The translations under genes and the position numbers were made by a program. A DNA stretch of 64,000 nt, from positions 2,979,001-3,043,000 of the forward strand of contig NZ_CP129137.1 of NCBI RefSeq assembly GCF_030406905.1. Reading direction: 5' to 3'. Within the stretch, counting starts at the first letter, position 1; each line of letters begins with the position of its first letter. The notes beneath the pieces were generated by a model. It searched no databases. It was given only the letters and a program-made list of their open reading frames with translations, and had not been told where the DNA came from. Source of the DNA: Streptomyces sp. HUAS CB01. GTDB lineage: Bacteria > Actinomycetota > Actinomycetes > Streptomycetales > Streptomycetaceae. Of this stretch, positions 8,423 to 16,766 are shown piece by piece.

Positions 8423-9696
8423 AGTTCCTCCCCCTGACGGCGCAGCAGCCGCAGATGGATCAGCGTGACGGCGAGCAGGATCAGCAGCATCACGACGCCG
8501 ATCGCCGATCCGACGCTGTACTGCGAGGACGCGAACGCCTTCTGGTAGGCGTAGACGTTGAGGACGAGATTCTGTCCGGCGATTCCGCCGCCGTTCGTCA
8601 TGACGTAGATCTGGGTGAAGACCTTGAAGTCCCAGATGACGGACTGGATGGTCACCACGACCAGGATCGGGCGGAGCATCGGGGCGGTGACGGAACGCCA
8701 GGTGCGCCAGTGCGAGGCGCCGTCGAGCGAGGCCGCCTCGAGGACTTCCGAGGGGATCGCCTTGATGCCCGCGTACACGGTCACCATCACGAACGGGAAC
8801 GAGCACCAGACGACTTCGAGGAGGACGAGGGCGAAGGCGCTGTACCGGCCGTAGGTCCAGGAGAAGTCGCCGAGCCCGAGCACCTTGTTGACGGGACCGA
8901 AGTCCGGGTCGAAGAGGAACACCCAGACGGTCGACCCGGTGACCGCGGGCGTCGCCCACGCCCCGAGGGCGGCGAGCATCAGCGCGAGCCGCGGCAGTGC
9001 GCGCACACGGGTGAGCAGCACGGCCAGCGCGCACCCGACGGCGAGGGTGGCGACGACGCACGCGGCGGCGAAGACGACCGTCGCGAGGAGGACCTGCCAG
9101 AACTGGCCGTCGGAGAACAGCGCCGTGTAGTTGCCGAAGCCCTGGAAGGACGTCGGTTCCCCTCCGCTGACCTGGGCCTGGGTGTACTCCAGGAACGAGA
9201 TCAGACCGAGTTGGTAGATCGGGTAGACCAGCAGCCCGCCCAGCACGACGAGCGCGGGCGCGAGGTAGAGCCACGGGGTCCGGCCGCCGTGGTCCCCCGG
9301 GCCCGTCGTCCTGCGGGCGGCGGGCGGCCGCCCGTCGCCTTCGCGGACGCGGACGCGGACGCCGGCGGCACCCGGCCGCGGCGAGGGCACGCGGGCGGCC
9401 TCGGGCCCGGACCCGGCACGATGCCCCGCGGCGGCGCCGTGCGGCGCTGAGCCGCCGGCGGAGCCGGAACCGGAAGCACCGGGCCCGCCGGGGGACCCGG
9501 AACCCGGGCCCTCCGCACCGACCGGTGACCCGCCGCCCTCGGCACCGGTCCCGGACGGGCCGTCGCCGGAAGCACCGGGCCCACCGGACCACGCGGGCGC
9601 CGGGGCGGCGCCGGGCTCGGGCCCGGGCTCGGACCCGGGCTCGGACCCGCCCGCGGCGGGTTCGGGCGGCTGCGGCCCCGTCGTCGCGCGCTTCAC
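8419..9696 (-). CDS. Carbohydrate ABC importer permease, MalF type (DasB-like), with long N-terminal extension
   Basis: A 425-residue CUT1 permease. About the first 130 residues are a Gly/Ser/Pro/Glu-rich low-complexity region predicted to lie in the cytoplasm; membrane segments begin at WLYLAPALVVLGG. The EAA loop reads LEAASLDGASHWRTW. The GTG start at 9696 lies only 3 nt after the stop of the binding-protein gene, strongly suggesting translational coupling and supporting the long form. Without the extension the protein would be the usual 290-300 residues, so an internal start cannot be fully excluded. Confidence 0.9.
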   Translation of the reverse strand: MKRATTGPQPPEPAAGGSEPGSEPGPEPGAAPAPAWSGGPGASGDGPSGTGAEGGGSPVGAEGPGSGSPGGPGASGSGSAGGSAPHGAAAGHRAGSGPEAARVPSPRPGAAGVRVRVREGDGRPPAARRTTGPGDHGGRTPWLYLAPALVVLGGLLVYPIYQLGLISFLEYTQAQVSGGEPTSFQGFGNYTALFSDGQFWQVLLATVVFAAACVVATLAVGCALAVLLTRVRALPRLALMLAALGAWATPAVTGSTVWVFLFDPDFGPVNKVLGLGDFSWTYGRYSAFALVLLEVVWCSFPFVMVTVYAGIKAIPSEVLEAASLDGASHWRTWRSVTAPMLRPILVVVTIQSVIWDFKVFTQIYVMTNGGGIAGQNLVLNVYAYQKAFASSQYSVGSAIGVVMLLILLAVTLIHLRLLRRQGEEL

Positions 9697-9699
9697 CGG

Positions 9700-11004
9700 T
9701 CAGCCCGCGGACGCGAAGGCCGCGTCCATCTTCTTCGCCGCGTCGTCCGCGGCCGAGGCCACGTCCTTCTTGCCGCTGACGATCTCCTGGAACATCGTCG
9801 GCAGGACGAGCGACGCGTCGATCTGCCCCCACCCGGGCGAGGCCGGGACGAACTCGGTGCCGGCGGCGAGGGTGTCGATGAACGGCTCGACGAAGGGCTC
9901 CTTCGTCGCCGCCCGCGCCCGGACGTCCGTGTACGTCGGCAGGAAGCCCATCGCGTCGAACAGCTTGCCCTGGGTCTCCTTGCCGGTGAGCGACTTCATG
10001 AGGTCGACCGCGAGGGTGCGGTGCGAACTGCTCCTCAGCACACCGATGTTGTTGCCGCCCGCGAAGGCAGGGGCGATCGATCCTGCGGTGACGCCGGGCA
10101 GCGGGACGACCGCGTACTTGCCCTTCACCTTGCCCGCCTCGACCGCCGCGTGGCTGAAGTCGCCGCCGATCGCCATCGCCGCCTTGCCGGAGGCGAACGC
10201 GGTGACGGTCGCGTTGCCGCCCATCGAAGCGCACTTCGCGGCCGGGCAGTTGTCGTCCCCGAACAGCGAGGTGTACGCCTCGATGCCCTTGCGGGCCTGC
10301 GGGCTGTTGACGGCCGCCTTGTACGTGCCGCCGCTCTCCGTCGCCAGCTCGCCGCCGTTCGCCCAGATGAACGGCATGGCTCCGTAGGTGTACGCACCGC
10401 CGACGGCGAGTCCGTACAGCTCGGGCCGCGCCTTGCGGACCTTCTTCGCCACGGAGACGAGCTCGGCCTGCGACTTGGGCGGCCGGATGCCGAGGTCCTC
10501 GAACACGTCCGTGCGGTAGTACAGGGCGCGGACGCCGACGAAGAGCGGGGCGCCGTACACCTTGCCGTCCACCGTCACCGACTCCCTGGCGGTCGGGTCG
10601 GTGTCCTTCCTGTCCGCCCAGGCCCCGAACTCCTCGGTGATGTCGGCGAGTCCGCCGTCCCTGACGTAACCGGCCGTGTCCGTGTTGCCGTACTCGATCA
10701 GGTCGGGCGCGCTCCCCGGGTCGTTGAAGGCCGCCTTGATCCGCTGGGCGCGGGTGTCGACGGGGATGTACTCGACCTCCACCTTCGCGTCCTTGTGCTC
10801 GGCCCGGAACGCCTTGATCGCCGCGTCGACGACCTGCTCCTTCGGCTTGTTGTTGACCTCCTGGAACAGCCAGACGCGGAGCATGCCGCTCCTGTCGTCG
10901 GTCCGCGCGCCGTTGCCGGACGTCTGCGGGGCGCAGCCGGTGGCGGTGAGCCCCGCCAGGGCAAGTGCGGTGACCGGCGCGGCTATTCGGGCAGGAAGCT
11001 TCAT
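9700..11004 (-). CDS. Sugar-binding lipoprotein of ABC importer (DasA/NgcE-like)
   Basis: A 434-residue extracellular solute-binding protein, CUT1 family. The N-terminus has a positively charged start, a hydrophobic core and the lipobox LTATGC, so it should be a membrane-anchored lipoprotein. The body has the expected binding-protein features (YGNTDTAGYV, WANGGE, AIGGDFSH). The ATG at 11004 has a good ribosome binding site (GGAGGGG). The frame stays open upstream but crosses the promoter. Context (GH20 hexosaminidase in the same operon, DasR-like operator upstream) points to chitobiose or another GlcNAc oligomer as ligand. It is probably a paralogue of DasA rather than DasA itself, so I give no symbol. 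Confidence 0.92.
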   Translation of the reverse strand: MKLPARIAAPVTALALAGLTATGCAPQTSGNGARTDDRSGMLRVWLFQEVNNKPKEQVVDAAIKAFRAEHKDAKVEVEYIPVDTRAQRIKAAFNDPGSAPDLIEYGNTDTAGYVRDGGLADITEEFGAWADRKDTDPTARESVTVDGKVYGAPLFVGVRALYYRTDVFEDLGIRPPKSQAELVSVAKKVRKARPELYGLAVGGAYTYGAMPFIWANGGELATESGGTYKAAVNSPQARKGIEAYTSLFGDDNCPAAKCASMGGNATVTAFASGKAAMAIGGDFSHAAVEAGKVKGKYAVVPLPGVTAGSIAPAFAGGNNIGVLRSSSHRTLAVDLMKSLTGKETQGKLFDAMGFLPTYTDVRARAATKEPFVEPFIDTLAAGTEFVPASPGWGQIDASLVLPTMFQEIVSGKKDVASAADDAAKKMDAAFASAG

Positions 11005-11026
11005 GGCGGGGTCCCCTCCGGCAAGT

Positions 11027-11036
11027 TGTTGCAACA
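11027..11036. promoter_or_regulatory. Perfect palindrome upstream of the sugar-binding lipoprotein gene
   Basis: TGTTGCAACA is a perfect 10-bp palindrome 23 bp upstream of the start codon and next to the ribosome binding site. It could be an operator half of a LacI/ROK-type repressor or a chance repeat. Inference only. Confidence 0.3.
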
Positions 11037-11100
11037 TACGCAACGCACGTTTCGCGGTGCACAACACGCAGGAGGTTAGGGCTGCCCCCACGGAGCGACA

Positions 11101-11116
11101 AGAGGTCTCAACCACT
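11101..11116. promoter_or_regulatory. Candidate DasR-responsive element (dre)
   Basis: AGAGGTCTCAACCACT matches the DasR consensus ACTGGTCTAGACCACT at 12 of 16 positions, including the GGTCT core and the ACCACT arm. It lies about 97 bp upstream of the lipoprotein ATG in the only intergenic gap of the GlcNAc-type operon. DasR is the GntR-family repressor of GlcNAc and chitin utilisation in streptomycetes. Confidence 0.6.
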
Positions 11117-11205
11117 CTGTGACCGGCGGACGCACCCCGTGCAACGGAGGCCGGGGCGGACGGGGCGGACGGGGCGAACAGGGCGGACGGGTGCCGGGAA
11201 AACAC

Positions 11206-11249
11206 GAACGGCCCCGGGGCGCACAGTCGTGCGACCCCGGGGGCCGTTC
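11206..11249 (-). terminator. Rho-independent-type hairpin after the DUF3039 gene
   Basis: A GC-rich inverted repeat (GAACGGCCCCGGGG pairing with CCCCGGGGGCCGTTC) with a loop of about 20 nt. It lies about 45 bp past the stop of the DUF3039 gene on the minus strand. No U-tract follows, as is common for Streptomyces terminators. Confidence 0.7.
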
Positions 11250-11293
11250 CCGAGCCGGAGGGAAGTCCGGAGGCCGGCGGACCGGCCGTCCGG

Positions 11294-11581
11294 CTACTTC
11301 TTGTCCTTGCCGCCCTTGTCCTTGTCCCCGCCGGCACCCATGGACTCGTAGATCTCCTTGCACATCGGGCACACCGGGTACTTCTTGGGGTCGCGCCCCG
11401 GCACCCAGACCTTGCCGCACAGTGCCACCACGGGAGTGCCGTCGAGGGCGCTCGCCATGATCTTGTCCTTCTGGACGTAATGGGCGAAGCGCTCGTGGTC
11501 GCCGTCGCCGTGCGACACCTGGGGTGTCGGCTCCACGAGGGTGCCCGTACCTGCCCCGCGCTCGGGCTCGAGAGTGCTCAT
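11294..11581 (-). CDS. DUF3039 domain protein
   Basis: A 95-residue protein of the actinobacterial DUF3039 family. It carries two Cys-containing clusters, ALCGKVWVPG and CPMCKEIYE, spaced as in a small zinc-binding fold, and ends in a Lys/Gly/Asp-rich tail. I chose the ATG giving MSTLEPERG; a TTG nine bases upstream is possible. Function is unknown. It lies 30 bp downstream of the YqgE gene and is probably co-transcribed with it. Confidence 0.85.
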   Translation of the reverse strand: MSTLEPERGAGTGTLVEPTPQVSHGDGDHERFAHYVQKDKIMASALDGTPVVALCGKVWVPGRDPKKYPVCPMCKEIYESMGAGGDKDKGGKDKK

Positions 11582-11611
11582 AGGTGCCAAGGGTACTCAA
11601 GCCGCGCGGAT

Positions 11612-12172
11612 TCAGTTCAGCGACGGGTCGTCCGGATAGGTGGCCACCATCGCCAGTTCGTTGCGCTGCCGGCGGAGCACGGACCGCCACAGCGCCTCCG
11701 GCCGCGGTGAGGACACGTCGCCGGGCTCGGACTCCACGACGTACCAGGCGCCCTCGTTCAGCTCGCCCTCCAGCTGGCCCGGGCCCCAGCCCGCGTACCC
11801 CGCGAAGATCCGCAGCGAGCCGAGCGAGGAGGCGAGCAGTTCGGGCGGGGCCTCCAGGTCGACGAGGCCGATCGCCCCGTGGACCCTGCGCCAGCCGAGG
11901 GGGCCCTCGTCGCCGGGGATGACGGCGATCCCGAGCGCGGAGTCGAGGGAGACGGGGCCGCCCTGGAAGACGACGCCGGGCTCACCGGCCAGACCGGCCC
12001 ACGTTTCCAGGATGTCGCCGACGCCGACGGGGGTGGGCCGGTTGAGGACCACGCCGAGGGACCCCTCCTCGTCGTGGTCGAGCAGGAGCACCACCGCGCG
12101 GTCGAAGTTCGGGTCCGCGAGGGCCGGAGTGGCGACGAGCAGCCGCCCTGTGAGCGAGGACACCTCGGTCAT
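11612..12172 (-). CDS. YqgE/AlgH family protein (DUF179)
   Basis: A 186-residue YqgE/AlgH protein. Family motifs are LLVATPALADPNFDRAVVLL at the N-terminus, GVVLNRPTPVGV and VFQGGPV in the middle, and FAGYAGWGPGQL near residue 120. Members are widespread cytoplasmic proteins, originally linked to alginate regulation in Pseudomonas, with no agreed biochemical role. The ATG at 12172 gives the usual N-terminus; an in-frame ATG nine bases upstream is an alternative. Divergent from murA with a gap of about 290 bp. Confidence 0.9.
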   Translation of the reverse strand: MTEVSSLTGRLLVATPALADPNFDRAVVLLLDHDEEGSLGVVLNRPTPVGVGDILETWAGLAGEPGVVFQGGPVSLDSALGIAVIPGDEGPLGWRRVHGAIGLVDLEAPPELLASSLGSLRIFAGYAGWGPGQLEGELNEGAWYVVESEPGDVSSPRPEALWRSVLRRQRNELAMVATYPDDPSLN

Positions 12173-12181
12173 GGGAGACAT

Positions 12182-12459
12182 GATCCCGCATCTTCCCCCT
12201 CCGCGGGGAGCGGGCGTCCCGGTCCGGACCGACGCAGCTCAGGGCGCACCGCGGCAGCGGGAGGGCGCGCCCGCGGAAGCCAAGCGGATGGTGACCCTCC
12301 GGAGGCGCGCCGAAACAGAATGTATTGTGCCGAATTCATTACACCTGTGGTGTGCCCTTGGCCTTACGAGACAGGGGTAGGAGGGCCTTAACCTTTTCTC
12401 TGGCCCCTGCCCGACCTCCTCCCGGCTCCACAGGGAGGACCCTCCGGAACGCGAGATTC
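12182..12459. promoter_or_regulatory. Divergent promoter region, yqgE / murA
   Basis: About 280 bp between two divergently transcribed genes. The stretch around 12310-12345 is locally A+T-rich and is the likely promoter for murA. No inverted repeat stands out. Confidence 0.4.
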
Positions 12460-13800
12460 ATGACCGGCACAGACGATGTACTGCTTGTCCACGGCGGAAC
12501 CCCGCTGGAGGGCGAGATCCGCGTCCGCGGCGCCAAGAACCTGGTGCCGAAGGCTATGGTCGCCGCGCTGCTCGGCAGCGAGCCGAGCCGGCTGCGCAAC
12601 GTGCCCGACATCCGCGACGTGCGGGTGGTGCGCGGGCTGCTGCAGCTGCACGGTGTGACGGTGCGGCCCGGTGACGAGCCAGGCGAACTGGTGCTCGACC
12701 CGACGTACGTCGAGAGCGCGAACGTCGCGGACATCGATGCCCACGCCGGTTCCTCGCGCATCCCGATCCTGTTCTGCGGCCCGCTGCTGCACCGGCTCGG
12801 TCACGCCTTCATCCCGGGTCTGGGCGGCTGCGACATCGGCGGCCGGCCGATCGACTTCCACTTCGACGTGCTGCGGCAGTTCGGCGCGAAGATCGAGAAG
12901 CGGGCGGACGGGCAGTACCTGGAGGCCCCGCAGCGGCTTCGCGGATGCAAGATCCGCCTGCCGTACCCGTCGGTCGGCTCCACCGAGCAGGTGCTGCTGA
13001 CCGCGGTGCTGGCCGAGGGCGTCACGGAGCTGTCGAACGCGGCGGTGGAGCCGGAGATCGAGGACCTGATCTGCGTCCTGCAGAAAATGGGCGCGATCAT
13101 TTCGATGGACACCGACCGGACGATCCGGATCACCGGCGTCGACCGCCTCGGCGGCTACACCCACCGGGCGCTGCCGGACCGGCTGGAGGCGGCGTCCTGG
13201 GCCTCGGCGGCGCTCGCGACCGAGGGCAACATCTACGTGCGCGGTGCGCAGCAGCGCTCGATGATGACCTTCCTCAACACGTACCGGAAGGTCGGCGGCG
13301 CCTTCGAGATCGACGACGAGGGCATCCGCTTCTGGCACCCGGGCGGCTCCCTCAACGCGATCGCGCTGGAGACGGACGTGCACCCCGGCTTCCAGACGGA
13401 CTGGCAGCAGCCCCTGGTGGTGGCGCTGACGCAGGCGGCGGGCCTGTCGATCGTGCACGAGACGGTGTACGAGTCGCGGCTCGGCTTCACGTCGGCGCTC
13501 AATCAGATGGGTGCGCACATCCAGCTGTACCGGGAGTGCCTGGGCGGTTCGGACTGCCGCTTCGGCCAGCGCAACTTCCTGCACTCGGCCGTCGTGTCCG
13601 GCCCGACGAAGCTCCAGGGCGCGGATCTGGTGATCCCCGACCTGCGCGGCGGCTTCTCCTACCTGATCGCGGCGCTGGCGGCGCAGGGGACGTCCCGGGT
13701 GCACGGCATCGACCTGATCAACCGCGGCTACGAGAACTTCATGGAGAAGCTCGTGGAGCTCGGCGCGAAGGTCGAGCTGCCGCGCGGCGCGGTCGTCTGA
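12460..13800 (+). CDS. murA: UDP-N-acetylglucosamine 1-carboxyvinyltransferase
   Basis: A 446-residue enolpyruvyl transferase, the first committed step of peptidoglycan synthesis (PEP plus UDP-GlcNAc). It has the family-wide RGAKN motif with Lys26, and the catalytic loop GGCDIGGRP with Cys124, the residue attacked by fosfomycin. Length is near the usual 420-450. The frame is open upstream of the ATG at 12460, but the ATG matches the start of a normal N-terminus (MTGTDDVLLVHGGTPLEGEI). It is a monocistronic unit on the plus strand followed by a strong hairpin. Confidence 0.95.
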   Translation: MTGTDDVLLVHGGTPLEGEIRVRGAKNLVPKAMVAALLGSEPSRLRNVPDIRDVRVVRGLLQLHGVTVRPGDEPGELVLDPTYVESANVADIDAHAGSSRIPILFCGPLLHRLGHAFIPGLGGCDIGGRPIDFHFDVLRQFGAKIEKRADGQYLEAPQRLRGCKIRLPYPSVGSTEQVLLTAVLAEGVTELSNAAVEPEIEDLICVLQKMGAIISMDTDRTIRITGVDRLGGYTHRALPDRLEAASWASAALATEGNIYVRGAQQRSMMTFLNTYRKVGGAFEIDDEGIRFWHPGGSLNAIALETDVHPGFQTDWQQPLVVALTQAAGLSIVHETVYESRLGFTSALNQMGAHIQLYRECLGGSDCRFGQRNFLHSAVVSGPTKLQGADLVIPDLRGGFSYLIAALAAQGTSRVHGIDLINRGYENFMEKLVELGAKVELPRGAVV

Positions 13801-13817
13801 TCTCACCCCCACCTCTC

Positions 13818-13856
13818 CGAGCGCCGGTCCGGCCGCCCTACGGCCACCGGCGCTCG
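13818..13856 (+). terminator. murA terminator hairpin
   Basis: CGAGCGCCGGT pairs perfectly with ACCGGCGCTCG, with a second inner stem GGCCG/CGGCC inside the loop, starting 18 bp past the murA stop. Confidence 0.8.
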
Positions 13857-13991
13857 GCGCGTTCCCGTACGCGACGAAGCGGGGCGCGCCGGACCCCGCA
13901 CGGGGATGGCACCCGGCTTCCGCACGCGACCGCGGGCACCCGCCCCCGTGGTACCCGGCCGCAGGCACGCGCCTCCGTGTACCGCCGCACG

Positions 13992-14165
13992 CAGGCCCCG
14001 TCAGTACACGCGCGTGGCCCCCGGCGTACACAGCCGCAAGCACGCACCCCCTGCGCCGCACGCAGACCCTCCCCCGCACCGCCACGGACAGGCCCCGTCC
14101 GCACACGCCCGTGGCCCCCGGCGTACACACCCGGCCGCAGGCGAGCCCTCCGTACACCGACCGCC
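13992..14165. repeat. Degenerate tandem repeat, about 97-bp period
   Basis: The stretch beginning CAGGCCCCGTCAGTACACG at 13992 recurs with few changes at 14089 (CAGGCCCCGTCCGCACACG), each copy continuing into a near-identical GTGGCCCCCGGCGTACAC block. The 97-bp period is not a multiple of three, arguing against a protein repeat. More diverged copies may extend to either side. Confidence 0.6.
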
Positions 14166-14416
14166 GGCACCCGTGCCCCGTGCGCGGCCGTCCACGCGCA
14201 CCGACGGCCAGAAGCGGCGCCGGCCGAAAGCCCGCGACGGGTGAAAACGGCGCTCACACAGGCCGTAAGCCGCACGCCTGGGCGCGACGAGCCGCCCACG
14301 GGGGCCGTACGCCCCGCCCCGGTGGGCAACGCCGGCCCCTGCGCGGCGAGGCTCGGCGGCCCGGCGCGCGAGGCGTGACCTGGGCGACGGGGCCCGTCAC
14401 GGCCCCGGACAACACA

Positions 14417-14451
14417 AGGGCGGCCACCCCCCGACGGGAAGTGGCCGCCCT
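14417..14451 (-). terminator. hupA terminator hairpin
   Basis: AGGGCGGCCAC pairs perfectly with GTGGCCGCCCT (11 bp, 13-nt loop), ending 14 bp past the HU gene stop on the minus strand. Confidence 0.85.
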
Positions 14452-14464
14452 CGCGGTCTGAGGC

Positions 14465-14746
14465 TTACTTGCCCTTCGCGGCTTCCTTGAGCTTGGAGCC
14501 CGCGGAGACCTTCACGCTGTAGCCGGCCGGGATCTGGATCGGGTCGCCGGTCTGCGGGTTACGAGCGGTGCGAGCGGCACGGTGGGTGCGCTCGAAGGTC
14601 AGGAAACCGGGGATGGTGACCTTCTCGTCGCCCTTGGCGACGATCTCGCCGACGACCTCGGCGAAAGCGGCCAGCACAGCGTCGGCGTCCTTGCGGGTCA
14701 CCTCGGCACGGTCGGCCAGCGCGGCCACCAGCTCACTGCGGTTCAT
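14465..14746 (-). CDS. hupA: HU-type nucleoid DNA-binding protein
   Basis: A 93-residue HU protein: starts MNRSELVAALADRA, has the dimer core GEIVAKGDEKVTIPGFLTF, the DNA-binding arm TARNPQTGDPIQIPAG and the C-terminal helix. HU dimers bend and coat DNA. It lacks the long Lys/Ala/Pro tail of the second streptomycete HU (HupS), so it is the short HupA type. The start is preceded by GGGAGTAAG. Monocistronic, with its own terminator. Confidence 0.95.
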   Translation of the reverse strand: MNRSELVAALADRAEVTRKDADAVLAAFAEVVGEIVAKGDEKVTIPGFLTFERTHRAARTARNPQTGDPIQIPAGYSVKVSAGSKLKEAAKGK

Positions 14747-15099
14747 GTTCTTACTCCCGTGTTCTTCTTGCCTGTGAGGCGTGAGATCGAAGCCGATGCT
14801 GCCAGGGCCCTCGGACAGTTCCCCGGACCCGGGTCTGCTGTCAGACCCTCGCGCCCAATTGAGCATCCTGCCCCCACCAGCGGCGGGAAAGCCAATCCGG
14901 CACCCTCCGGAGTCACACGAAAAGCGCCACTGGCTCGTTCCGGTGACGTTCCGTCGACTCCGTGCGGACTCCACGGAGCCGAAACGGTCCGGAGGAGCCT
15001 CCGGAGGACCGGCCTCCGGAGTCGTGCGGCCCGTCGCGGGCTCATGGTCCGCCACCCTAAGGGCGGATTTCCGGGCCCGCGACTCGCGACGCGCCGGAC
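14747..15099. promoter_or_regulatory. Intergenic region upstream of hupA
   Basis: About 350 bp between the malic enzyme stop and hupA, both leftward. It must hold the hupA promoter. Around 14985-15030 there are overlapping imperfect repeats of CCTCCGGAG that could fold and might end the malic enzyme transcript, but I cannot define a clean terminator. Confidence 0.4.
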
Positions 15100-16533
15100 T
15101 CAGGACGGGGTGGGGCCCGTCACGGCCGCGCCGGCAGCCCTCGCGGCGTCCCGGACGGCCCCGGCGACCGCTCCCGCGACCTTGTCGTTGAAGACGGACG
15201 GGATGATGTAGTTCGGGTTGAGCTCGTCCTCGGTGACGACGCCCGCCAGTGCCGTGGCCGCGGCGAGCATCATCTCCGTGTTGACCGTGCGCGACTGCGC
15301 GTCCAGGAGGCCGCGGAAGACACCCGGGAAGACCAGCACGTTGTTGATCTGGTTCGGGAAGTCGCTGCGGCCGGTGGCCACAACTGCCGCGGTCTGGCGG
15401 GCGATTGCCGGGTCCACCTCGGGGTCGGGATTCGCGAGCGCGAACACGATCGCGTCGTCCGCCATCCCCGCGACGTCCTCCGCCCCGAGCACGTTCGGGG
15501 CGGAGACGCCGATGAACACGTCGGCACCGCGCACCGCTTCCTTCAGCGTGCCCGTGACGCCCTCGGGGTTGGTGTTGTCGGCGATCCAGCGCAGCGCCGA
15601 CCCGGGGGCGGCGTCCACGAGGTCCTCGCGGCCGGCGTGCACGACACCGTGGATGTCGGCCACGACGGCGTGCTTGACGCCCGCCGCGATGAGCAGCTTC
15701 AGGATGGCCGTACCGGCAGCGCCGGCGCCGGACATGACGACCCTGACGTCCCCGACCGCCTTGCCGACCACGCGCAGTGCGTTGGTGAGGGCCGCGAGCA
15801 CGACGATCGCGGTGCCGTGCTGGTCGTCGTGGAAGACGGGGATGTCGAGGGCCTCGCGCAGCCGTGCCTCGATCTCGAAGCAGCGGGGAGCGGAGATGTC
15901 CTCCAGGTTGATGCCGGCGAAGCCGGGGGCGATGGCCTTGACGATCTCGACGATGGCGTCGGTGTCCTGGGTGTCCAGGCAGATCGGCCACGCGTCGATG
16001 CCGGCGAAGCGCTTGAAGAGGGCCGCCTTGCCCTCCATGACGGGCAGGGCGGCCTTCGGGCCGATGTTGCCGAGACCGAGGACGGCGGAGCCGTCCGTCA
16101 CGACTGCGACGGAGTTGCGCTTGATCGTGAGGCGGCGGGCGTCCTCGGGATTCTCGGCGATGGCCATGCAGACGCGGGCCACACCCGGGGTGTAGACCAT
16201 GGAGAGGTCGTCACGGTTGCGGATGGGGTGCTTCGACTGCATCTCGATCTTGCCGCCGAGGTGCATGAGGAAGGTCCGGTCGGACACCTTGCCCAGGGTG
16301 ACGCCCTCGATACCGCGCAGCTTCTCGACGATCTCGTCCGCGTGCGTCGTCGAGGTCGCCGCGATGGTGACGTCGATCCGGAGCTTCTCGTGGCCGGACG
16401 CGGTGACGTCGAGACCGGTGACCGATCCGCCGGAGGACTCGACGGCCGTGGTGAGCTGCGAGACTGCGGTTCCGCTCGCGGGCACCTCCAGCCGGACCGT
16501 CATCGAGTACGAGACGCTGGGCGCCGTTGCCAT
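15100..16533 (-). CDS. Malic enzyme (malate dehydrogenase, decarboxylating) with N-terminal ACT-like domain
   Basis: A 477-residue malic enzyme, oxidative decarboxylation of malate to pyruvate. Residues 1-80 form an ACT-like regulatory domain. The malic domain follows, with SMVYTPGVARVC, VVTDGSAVLGLGNIGP, DISAPRCFE and HDDQHGTAIV carrying metal and substrate residues; the dinucleotide-binding domain has SGAGAAGTAI. Related S. coelicolor enzymes supply reducing power and pyruvate, with NAD- and NADP-specific forms; I recall the syntenic SCO2951 as NAD-dependent, but cofactor choice is not decided from sequence here. Start ATG at 16533 is standard. A structured leader lies upstream. Confidence 0.93.
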   Translation of the reverse strand: MATAPSVSYSMTVRLEVPASGTAVSQLTTAVESSGGSVTGLDVTASGHEKLRIDVTIAATSTTHADEIVEKLRGIEGVTLGKVSDRTFLMHLGGKIEMQSKHPIRNRDDLSMVYTPGVARVCMAIAENPEDARRLTIKRNSVAVVTDGSAVLGLGNIGPKAALPVMEGKAALFKRFAGIDAWPICLDTQDTDAIVEIVKAIAPGFAGINLEDISAPRCFEIEARLREALDIPVFHDDQHGTAIVVLAALTNALRVVGKAVGDVRVVMSGAGAAGTAILKLLIAAGVKHAVVADIHGVVHAGREDLVDAAPGSALRWIADNTNPEGVTGTLKEAVRGADVFIGVSAPNVLGAEDVAGMADDAIVFALANPDPEVDPAIARQTAAVVATGRSDFPNQINNVLVFPGVFRGLLDAQSRTVNTEMMLAAATALAGVVTEDELNPNYIIPSVFNDKVAGAVAGAVRDAARAAGAAVTGPTPS

Positions 16534-16613
16534 GGCCGAGTTCCTCTGCTTTCCCTAGCTTCGTTGCCGCACCGCCCGGTGGTGGCCGGGCGGGGCCATC
16601 CGATGGTCGCACC

Positions 16614-16639
16614 TACCTGCCAGTAGCAGGTAATACTGG
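16614..16639. promoter_or_regulatory. Nested inverted repeats in the malic enzyme leader (operator-like)
   Basis: TACCTGC-cagta-GCAGGTA (16614-16632) is a perfect 19-bp palindrome, overlapped by CCAGTA-8 nt-TACTGG (16620-16639). The arrangement resembles operators of TetR-family fatty-acid regulators. It lies 80-106 bp upstream of the malic enzyme ATG. Confidence 0.4.
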
Positions 16640-16659
16640 TCGTTTTGGTTTCGGAAAAC

Positions 16660-16690
16660 TTTTTCCACCATACGAGAAGCTATGGAAAAA
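16660..16690. promoter_or_regulatory. A+T-rich inverted repeat upstream of malic enzyme
   Basis: TTTTTCCA at 16660-16667 is mirrored by TGGAAAAA at 16683-16690, with an inner CCATA/TATGG pairing option. The block is strikingly A+T-rich for this genome and is a probable promoter or operator for malic enzyme. Confidence 0.4.
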
Positions 16691-16732
16691 CAGAAGAACG
16701 GATGAGCGGCGCAGGAAAGAGCGCCGAACGGA

Positions 16733-16766
16733 AGAGGTCCGCGTCACCGTGGCGACGCGGACCTCT
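16733..16766 (-). terminator. Perfect hairpin, possible terminator of the HelD-like gene or an sRNA
   Basis: AGAGGTCCGCGTC pairs with GACGCGGACCTCT over 13 bp with an 8-nt loop. Read on the minus strand it lies 317 bp past the helicase-like gene and 200 bp before malic enzyme, so it ends whatever is transcribed leftward through this gap. Confidence 0.65.

Larger units (their letters stand above)
13801..14464. other. Gene-free region between murA and hupA
   Basis: About 660 bp between convergent genes murA and the HU gene. It contains both terminators and, between them, very GC-rich DNA with degenerate repeats. Open frames on either strand are Arg/Cys/Gly-rich and do not look like proteins. 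Confidence 0.6.

Noticed and set aside
13838..14329. Minus-strand frame with repeated Cys/Arg/Gly phrases between murA and hupA
   Set aside because: The DNA repeat behind it has a 97-bp period, which shifts frame each time; not a protein repeat.
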